A DNA stretch of 6,684 bases from an uncultured archaeon A07HN63 (GTDB taxonomy: Archaea > Halobacteriota > Halobacteria > Halobacteriales > Haloferacaceae): contig KI543214.1 in NCBI GenBank assembly GCA_000496215.1, positions 84,153 through 90,836 on the forward strand, in the 5' to 3' direction. Made by a program: the position numbers and the translations under genes. The notes beneath the pieces are model-generated. The model was not told the DNA's origin. It saw only the letters and a list, made by a program, of their open reading frames with translations, and made no database searches. The first letter of the stretch is position 1; each line of letters starts with the position of its first letter. Below, one piece after another: positions 1-4,654 of this stretch.

Positions 1-113
1 CCGACCTGCTCGCGCGCTTCGTACACCGTAACATCGGCCCCACCGGCAGCCAGATGCCGTGCCGCGACGAGGCCAGCGATCCCGCCACCGATGACGACGA
101 CAGTGCGACTCAT
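1..113 (-). CDS. FAD/NAD(P)-binding oxidoreductase, N-terminal fragment
   Basis: The minus-strand reading from the ATG at 113-111 gives 37 codons before the window edge. They begin MSRTVVVIGGGIAGLVAARH and continue through a beta-strand ending DVTVYEA. This is a textbook Rossmann dinucleotide-binding beta-alpha-beta unit: hydrophobic strand, GxGxxG (GGGIAG, residues 9-14), helix, then a second strand ending in an acidic residue (Glu32) that normally holds the adenosine ribose of FAD. The unit at the extreme N-terminus, together with the phrase VTVYEA, is typical of flavoprotein oxidoreductases of the amine oxidase, phytoene desaturase and protoporphyrinogen oxidase group. The substrate cannot be told from this fragment. 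The start is supported by a TATA-like element about 25 bp upstream. The gene lies 51 bp downstream of the broken hydrolase on the same strand but seems to have its own promoter. Confidence 0.8.
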   Translation of the reverse strand, partial: MSRTVVVIGGGIAGLVAARHLAAGGADVTVYEAREQV

Positions 114-133
114 ACCTGATGGTTCGCACGGCC

Positions 134-141
134 GATACAAA
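134..141 (-). promoter_or_regulatory. TATA-like element for the oxidoreductase
   Basis: On the minus strand this reads TTTGTATC. It is centred about 25 bp before the oxidoreductase ATG (113), the spacing expected for a haloarchaeal leaderless or near-leaderless transcript. No Shine-Dalgarno sequence is needed or clearly present. The call is based on position and A/T content in otherwise GC-rich DNA. Confidence 0.45.
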
Positions 142-164
142 GTTCCAACTGGATCGACCACAGG

Positions 165-1152
165 CTACCCGCTGACCCGATTGATAAATTCGACCACCGG
201 GTCGAGCACGGCTGGATCGGCCATGAGATCGAGGTGATTCAACCCATCGAGCATCTCGAACGTCGCGGTGTCGTCATCCGGCGAGGAGTGATCGATACGC
301 CTCGGGGACGACCGCGTCGTCCTCGCTGCCGACAACCGTCAGCGTCGGGAAGGGAATCTCGGTGATGGACCGTTTCGACGGCGGCAACAGCGACGCGATC
401 AGCCGGTAGGTGTAGGAGAGCGTTTCGTCGCCGTAGCGTGCGGATTCGGGCATATCGAGTGTGACGGCCTCGCTGGCACTGAACTGGTCGAGATCGAACT
501 GGCTAAAGAGATTTGCCAGCACGTATATGAGTAGATCGTACTGTTGCCAGCCACCGAACGCCGGGCGCGTCGTCGACACGTCGCGGCCGAGATGCGGCGC
601 GAGAAAGAGATATGCGTCGGCGAGACTGGCCTGTGCGCCCCAGCCGAGACGGGTGGCGATCGCGCCACCGGCTCCGTGGCCGCCGACGATGACCGTACGA
701 AACGGCTTTGCATCGATCAGATTGCGCAAAAACGTTCTGAGCTGAATGAGCCTGACCAGATCCTCGCCGGTCTGGTATTTGTAGTCCAGATCACCCCGTC
801 GAATCGGGTTGGGGCCGTGCCCGCGGATATCCGGCGTGACGACCTGCGCCGCGCCGGCGTCGGCGATCCCCTGTGCCAGCGGCTGGAGCGCCCGGCTATC
901 CAGCGAAGCGTTATGATACAGGATCAGGAGTGTTTCAGTCGGGCCGTCGGCCTTGTAGATTCGAAACTCGGGTTTTGACGCCTCGCCGGGGGTTTCGCGT
1001 AACTCCGGGGCGGCCGACATGTCGACAGACTCCAGTGCTGAGTAATCGATGGTTCCCGCCGCTTGCCCGCCACCGAGACAGCCAGCCGTCCCGGCAGCAA
1101 GGGCGACGCCGCTGACTTGGAGTGCTCGCCGTCGCGTCAGCGATTTGGCCAT
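165..1152 (-). pseudogene. Alpha/beta hydrolase lipoprotein, frameshifted and lacking the nucleophile
   Basis: The open frame from the ATG at 1152 encodes 292 residues ending at a TGA at 276-274. It begins with a Tat lipoprotein signal: twin arginines (TRRRALQ, residues 6-12), a short hydrophobic stretch, and a lipobox TAGC with Cys25, so the product would be anchored outside the cell membrane. The hydrolase fold is clear: DIRGHG (108-113), the nucleophile-elbow region VIVGGHGAGG (154-163), and the acid-strand region TVVGSEDDAVVP (272-283). After Tyr286 the frame runs out within six residues, but another minus frame (293 to the TAG at 167-165) continues for 42 codons with a family-like ending, including LDGLNHLDLM with the expected catalytic His (codon 236-234). 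A one-base insertion or two-base loss near 290-307 explains this. The elbow serine position is Gly160 (GHGAG, codon GGA at 675-673). Two defects suggest a decayed gene. A sequencing error could explain the frameshift but not easily the Gly. The start is chosen over upstream codons because the Tat motif begins here and a TATA element sits 27 bp before it. Confidence 0.75.
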
Positions 1153-1157
1153 CAGGC

Positions 1158-1169
1158 GACAGTACTGTC
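1158..1169. promoter_or_regulatory. 12-bp perfect palindrome, candidate operator
   Basis: GACAGTACTGTC is its own reverse complement. It lies 6-17 bp before the hydrolase ATG, between the TATA-like element and the start codon, where a bound dimeric regulator would block the transcription start. No regulator can be named from the motif alone. A 12-bp perfect palindrome in this position is unlikely to be common by chance but is not proof of function. Confidence 0.4.
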
Positions 1170-1175
1170 CACTTG

Positions 1176-1183
1176 TACTATAG
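1176..1183 (-). promoter_or_regulatory. TATA-like element for the hydrolase gene
   Basis: On the minus strand this reads CTATAGTA. It is centred about 27 bp before the ATG at 1152. The spacing fits a leaderless haloarchaeal transcript and supports choosing this ATG, which also places the Tat motif directly at the N-terminus. Confidence 0.5.
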
Positions 1184-1269
1184 TCTGTTCGATACGTGCA
1201 GTGTGTGATACACAGTTTCGTCTGACTGCACCCCGCGAACTGCGACGGTGTCGCCACCGACGCGAAGGG

Positions 1270-1275
1270 CTTAGG
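1270..1275 (+). promoter_or_regulatory. Weak TATA-like element for the PLP-fold gene
   Basis: The sequence GGGCTTAGGCTATC spans this site. The CTTAGG core is centred about 27 bp before the ATG at 1299, the position of the TATA element in leaderless haloarchaeal genes. Its match to a consensus TATA box is poor, so the call rests mainly on spacing. Confidence 0.35.
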
Positions 1276-1298
1276 CTATCGCCACCCCATGTGTCGGT

Positions 1299-2528
1299 AT
1301 GGAAAACGCCGCGGCGTTTCAGGGGCTTCGGTGTGCGGACTGTGACACGACTCACGGACCCACCGCCGATCAGGGCTGTCCGGACTGTGGCTCGGCTGTC
1401 GAGGCAACGTACGACCACGAGGCCCAGACGGCTGAGGATATATTCGGGTATCCATCTGCTGAAAACGGTGGGGAGAGCACCGATGCTGTCACCGCGAACG
1501 CTGGTCAGTGGCGATTCGATGAGCTGCTCCCGTTCGGCCACGGCACGGCGATCTCAGCCGGTGAGGGAGCGACACCCTTGCTCTCGGCCGAGCGATTGGC
1601 GGGTGAACTCGGCGTCGAGACGGTCAAGATCAAAGACGAGGGGCGGAACCCAACTGGGTCTGTCTACGACCGTGGAATGAGCCTCGCAGTAACAGCGATC
1701 AGCGAGCGCGATGCGGCCGACGATATCGAACCGGTCGCACTCGCCACAACCGGCAACAGCGGCCAGTCGGCCGCCGCGTATCTCAGCCGGCTCGATGTCC
1801 GGTCGTACGCGTTCGTCCCCTCGCGGTCGGCGTTCTCGAACAAGTCGATGATCAACGTCCACGGCGGCGAGATGCGGGTAATCGGCGGTCGCTACGGCGA
1901 TGCCGCCGCCGCGGTCGACGACCAGCTCGCGGCCGACTACTACTCGCTACAGGAGTTTACCTCTCCCTATCGCCACGAGGGCGCGAAGACGGTCGCCTTC
2001 GAGTTATACGCCGACCTCGGCGAGCTCCCAGACTATTGCTTCGTGCCGGCGAGCACCGGCGAACTGGTGGCGGGGATCGCCAAGGGATTCGAGGAGCTGG
2101 TCGCTCTGGGCGTGACGACGGAGACCCCGACGCTCGTCGCTGTGCAGCCGACGAGTTGTGCCCCGATTGCGACAGCCGTCGAGCGCGGCGAGAGCGAGCC
2201 CGAGCCGTGGGCCGTTCCGGATACGATCATCGGCGAACTCGAGGTCGCCGATCCAGCGGGTGGCTCACAGGCCGTGGCCGCACTCGACCGAGTTGATGGC
2301 ACCGCGCTCACCGTCGACGATGACGACATTCTCGACGCGGCGGTGACGGTCGCAAACAACGAGATCATCGAGATGGGAGCCGCCGGCGGGGCGGCTCCGG
2401 CCGGGGCGTGGGCGTACGCGGAGGAACACGGGTTCGACGGCGACGAAACCGTTGTGTTGCTGAATACGGAATCAGGGTCCAAGACGCCGGATATCCTCAA
2501 AAGCCACCTGATGGGTGGCGGTCGCTGA
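1299..2528 (+). CDS. Threonine-synthase-like PLP-fold protein lacking the Schiff-base lysine
   Basis: The 409-residue product has a zinc ribbon at the N-terminus (Cys12, Cys15, Cys27, Cys30, two CxxC pairs), as in many archaeal threonine synthases. A fold-type II PLP-enzyme body follows: KDEGRNPTGS (112-121), the TGNSGQSAAAY segment (151-161) that normally contacts the cofactor through Asn153, a glycine loop ASTGELVAG (251-259) at the phosphate-binding position, and NTESGSKTP (389-397) near the C-terminus. Threonine synthase makes threonine from O-phosphohomoserine. In that family the signature is NPTGSFKDRG, with Lys forming the Schiff base to PLP. Here it reads NPTGSVYDRG, with Tyr123 (codon TAC, 1665-1667) in the lysine position. 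The frame is open with no other damage and the length is normal, so this is not obvious decay. It may be a non-catalytic or repurposed paralog, and a threonine synthase activity should not be assumed. It is divergent from the hydrolase and convergent with the thermosome gene. Confidence 0.85.
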   Translation: MENAAAFQGLRCADCDTTHGPTADQGCPDCGSAVEATYDHEAQTAEDIFGYPSAENGGESTDAVTANAGQWRFDELLPFGHGTAISAGEGATPLLSAERLAGELGVETVKIKDEGRNPTGSVYDRGMSLAVTAISERDAADDIEPVALATTGNSGQSAAAYLSRLDVRSYAFVPSRSAFSNKSMINVHGGEMRVIGGRYGDAAAAVDDQLAADYYSLQEFTSPYRHEGAKTVAFELYADLGELPDYCFVPASTGELVAGIAKGFEELVALGVTTETPTLVAVQPTSCAPIATAVERGESEPEPWAVPDTIIGELEVADPAGGSQAVAALDRVDGTALTVDDDDILDAAVTVANNEIIEMGAAGGAAPAGAWAYAEEHGFDGDETVVLLNTESGSKTPDILKSHLMGGGR

Positions 2529-2578
2529 TAGCGTTGTGACTGGTGACGTGATTTAGTTGCGACTGGACGGTAGTCAAT

Positions 2579-2612
2579 AAAAAAGCGGATCGTCGTGGGC
2601 GAATCGACGACG
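2579..2612 (-). terminator. Candidate terminator of the thermosome gene
   Basis: Read on the minus strand, a 6-bp stem CGTCGT/ACGACG with a 10-nt loop (2612-2591) is followed six bases later by TTTTTT (2584-2579). It lies about 65-95 bp past the thermosome stop. Archaeal termination relies mainly on U-runs, so the T6 run is the stronger part of the signal. The stem is short and could be chance in this GC-rich sequence. Confidence 0.4.
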
Positions 2613-2675
2613 CCGGACGATGGTTGTGAGACGGAACAGCGAACGGTGAGAGGGAAGTGTGGCCTGTAGCCGCGC

Positions 2676-4376
2676 TTACATTGCGCCGCCCATGCCGCCC
2701 ATACCGCCCATGCCGCCCATGCCGCCGCCCATGCCGCCGCCGGGACCGCCGGCCGGCGGGCCGCCGTCGTCATCGTCGTCGCCGACCTGCCCGCCAGCGA
2801 GGTCGCCGGCAGCGATCACGTCGTCGATGCGGAGGATCATCGTCGCCGCCTCGGTCGCCGACTCGATGGCCTGCGTCTTGACGCGTTCCGGCTCGACGAC
2901 GCCCTCGCTCTCCATGTCGATCACGTTGCCCGAGTAGGCGTCGAGCCCGGCGGTGAAGTCACCGCCGTCGTGCTGGGAGCGGAGTGCGACCAGCGAGTCG
3001 ATGGAGTCCAGCCCGGCGTTCTCGGCCAGCGTGCGCGGGATGACCTCCAGTGCGTCGGCGAAGGCCTCGACAGCCAGCTGCTCGCGGCCACCGACGGAGT
3101 CGGCGAAGTCACGGAGCTGGAGGGCGAGTTCGGTCTCGGAGGCACCGCCGCCGGGGAGGACCTTGCCGTCTTCGAGCGTCGCGCGAACAACGCCCAGCGA
3201 GTCCTCGATGGCGCGTTCGACCTCGTCGACCACGTGGTCGGTGCCGCCGCGGATGACCAGCGAGACGCTCTTTGCGTCCTCGACGTCCTCGACGAAGAGC
3301 CGCTCGTCGCCAGCGATGTCCTTCTGGGCGACGTTGCCGGCGAAGCCGAGGTCGTCCTCGGAGAGGTCCTCGATATTGGAGACGACGCGGCCACCCGTCG
3401 CACGGGCGAGCGCCTTCAGATCGGAGCTTTTGACGCGCCGGGCAGCGAGGATACCTTCCTGTGCGAGGTAGTGCTGGGCCATGTCGTCGATGCCGTCGCC
3501 GACGAAGACGGCGTCGACACCGGCGTCAGCCAGCTGGTCGACGAACTCCTTGAGCTGTTCCTCTTCCTGATCGAGGAACTCCTGTAGCTGCGAGGGATCG
3601 GAGACGTTGACCTCGGCGTCGATCTCGGTTTCCTTGACCTCGAAGGCGCCGTCGAAGAGCGCGATGTTGGCGTCCTCGGCAAAGTAGGGCATATTCTCGT
3701 CGACGCGTTCCTTGTCGACGATGACGCCCTCGACGAGTTCGGAGTTGTCGATAGCGCCGCCGACGACGGTCTCGACGTCAATGTTGTTGAGATCGATGCC
3801 GTCGTCGTCCTCGACAGCGAGCACGGCGTCGACGACGAGTTCGGCGAGGTGGTCCTTCGCGCCCTCCGCGCCCTTGCCCGTCATCGCCGTGGTGGCGATC
3901 TCGACGAGGGTGTCGCGGTCGTCGGCGGAGACCTCGATAGCCTCGCTCTCGATGATATCCTGTGCTTTCTCGGAGGCCTGTCGGTACCCCTGTGCGATGG
4001 TGGTCGCGTGCACGTCGGAGTCCAGCAGTTCCTCGGCCTGATCGAGGAGTTCGCCAGCGACGACGACAGCGGAGGTGGTGCCGTCACCGACCTCGTTTTC
4101 CTGCGTCTCGCTGACCTCGACGATCATATTGGCCGCGGGGTGCTCGATGTCCATCTCCTTGAGGATCGTGACGCCGTCGTTGGTGACGACGACCGACCCG
4201 CCGGAGTCGACGAGCATCTTGTCCATGCCCTTCGGCCCGAGTGTGGTGCGTACCGACTCGGCGACGGCCTTGCCGGAACTGACGTTCATCGACTGTGCGT
4301 CTTCACCGGAGGTGCGCTGGCTGTCCTCCGAGAGGACGATCATCGGCTGATTACCCATTCGCTGTTGTTGAGACAT
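2676..4376 (-). CDS. ths: Thermosome subunit (group II chaperonin)
   Basis: The 566-residue product is a subunit of the archaeal double-ring chaperonin, which encloses and folds proteins in the cytoplasm with ATP. The nucleotide-site motifs are all visible: TTLGPKGMDKML (44-55), VVTNDGVTIL (63-72), GDGTTS (97-102), Asp392 in the helix ERAIEDSL, which corresponds to the second catalytic aspartate, and LPGGGASE with GGG at 409-411. The C-terminus has five aspartates (533-537) and then a Gly/Met tail (538-566) that would project into the cavity. Length is normal for the family (about 550-570). I chose the ATG at 4376 because MSQQQ followed by MGNQP resembles known haloarchaeal thermosome N-termini. 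An in-frame GTG two codons upstream is also possible. A strong TATA box lies about 30 bp upstream. Haloarchaea usually carry two or three such paralogs, and which one this is cannot be decided here. It is divergent from cdc48. Confidence 0.96.
   Translation of the reverse strand: MSQQQRMGNQPMIVLSEDSQRTSGEDAQSMNVSSGKAVAESVRTTLGPKGMDKMLVDSGGSVVVTNDGVTILKEMDIEHPAANMIVEVSETQENEVGDGTTSAVVVAGELLDQAEELLDSDVHATTIAQGYRQASEKAQDIIESEAIEVSADDRDTLVEIATTAMTGKGAEGAKDHLAELVVDAVLAVEDDDGIDLNNIDVETVVGGAIDNSELVEGVIVDKERVDENMPYFAEDANIALFDGAFEVKETEIDAEVNVSDPSQLQEFLDQEEEQLKEFVDQLADAGVDAVFVGDGIDDMAQHYLAQEGILAARRVKSSDLKALARATGGRVVSNIEDLSEDDLGFAGNVAQKDIAGDERLFVEDVEDAKSVSLVIRGGTDHVVDEVERAIEDSLGVVRATLEDGKVLPGGGASETELALQLRDFADSVGGREQLAVEAFADALEVIPRTLAENAGLDSIDSLVALRSQHDGGDFTAGLDAYSGNVIDMESEGVVEPERVKTQAIESATEAATMILRIDDVIAAGDLAGGQVGDDDDDGGPPAGGPGGGMGGGMGGMGGMGGMGGAM
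2685..2732. repeat. 9-bp tandem repeat encoding the Gly-Met tail
   Basis: Four consecutive 9-bp units of GCCGCCCAT (the third begins with A instead of G) are followed by a 12-bp variant GCCGCCGCCCAT. On the coding strand each unit encodes Met-Gly-Gly, forming the C-terminal tail of the thermosome subunit. The near-identity at DNA level means unit number can change by slippage without changing frame. Confidence 0.85.
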
Positions 4377-4378
4377 AA

Positions 4379-4385
4379 TCACCTC
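4379..4385 (-). promoter_or_regulatory. Shine-Dalgarno-like sequence before the thermosome gene
   Basis: The minus strand reads GAGGTGATT directly before the ATG at 4376. GAGGTGA matches the usual archaeal anti-Shine-Dalgarno sequence well but stands only two bases from the ATG, closer than normal. It also contains the in-frame GTG (4382-4380) that is the alternative start. The TATA box predicts transcription beginning about here, so the motif may not be fully present in the mRNA. Confidence 0.4.
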
Positions 4386-4402
4386 GGGATTGTTTGTGAT
4401 TC

Positions 4403-4410
4403 TATATAAA
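4403..4410 (-). promoter_or_regulatory. TATA box of the thermosome gene
   Basis: The minus strand reads TTTATATA within an A/T-rich stretch (ACAATATTTATATAG), a near-consensus archaeal TATA box and the strongest promoter signal in the window. It is centred about 30 bp before the ATG at 4376, so the transcript would have a leader of only a few bases. Haloarchaeal chaperonin genes are known to be heat-inducible, but nothing here specifically proves a heat-shock element. Confidence 0.7.
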
Positions 4411-4484
4411 TATTGTGTCTGGGGGCGACTGATAACCGCTCTGTCTGACGGATTCTGGTGTGTGAGTGTCTATCATTGACAGGG

Positions 4485-4491
4485 TTTATAT
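4485..4491 (+). promoter_or_regulatory. Candidate TATA box for cdc48
   Basis: TTTATAT on the plus strand is the best TATA match facing cdc48. It predicts transcription from about 4513-4517 and thus a leader of roughly 140 bases. A weaker alternative is CATATAC at 4548-4554, which would give a leader of about 80 bases. No A/T-rich element occurs 25-30 bp before the ATG, so the gene does not look leaderless. Four bases upstream of TTTATAT lies a small inverted repeat, TGTC-N7-GACA (4467-4481). Confidence 0.45.
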
Positions 4492-4603
4492 GTGGGTCGA
4501 ACGGGCGACGAGACAGCAACCGCGGCACCCGCCAGCGCGACGCCAAGCATATACCTATTTCAGGCCACTGGGGATACGTACAGACAGTCATCACGACGCC
4601 ACT

Positions 4604-4637
4604 CCACTCACCTCACCGGGCACCCGGGTGTGAGTGG
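4604..4637 (+). repeat. Inverted repeat just upstream of the cdc48 start
   Basis: CCACTCAC (4604-4611) and GTGAGTGG (4630-4637) are perfect reverse complements separated by 18 bases. The spacer, with the first base of the right arm, ends in the palindrome CACCCGGGTG (4621-4630). The right arm ends 17 bases before the cdc48 ATG. If transcription starts at either candidate TATA box, the repeat lies in the 5' leader and could form a hairpin near the ribosome entry site. As DNA it could be a binding site. Function is unproven. Confidence 0.5.
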
Positions 4638-4654
4638 CTCCACAATCGAGCACT

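Noticed and set aside
1202..1214. Short inverted repeat TGTGT-GAT-ACACA in the hydrolase/PLP-gene intergenic region
   Set aside because: Five-base arms are expected often by chance, and the position is not aligned with either promoter or start.
1152..1258. Longer hydrolase start upstream at about 1257
   Set aside because: It would add 35 residues before the twin-arginine signal, bury the TATA-like element and the palindrome inside coding sequence, and has no promoter of its own.
2033..2773. Long minus-strand open frame (246 codons) antisense to the end of the PLP-fold gene and overlapping the thermosome tail
   Set aside because: Its content is Ala/Ser/Thr-rich or repeats of Ala-Trp that simply mirror the Gly-Met repeat in another frame; it overlaps two clear genes and has no recognisable domain.
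2970..3587. Long plus-strand open frame antisense to the thermosome gene
   Set aside because: It mirrors the codon usage of a real GC-rich gene on the other strand. The thermosome frame has every family motif, and the antisense product has none.
4485..4600. Possible tRNA or small RNA gene after the TATA box at 4485
   Set aside because: The stretch contains no cloverleaf arms, no T-loop consensus and no 3' terminal pairing that I can find; a small RNA cannot be excluded but has no positive evidence beyond the TATA box.
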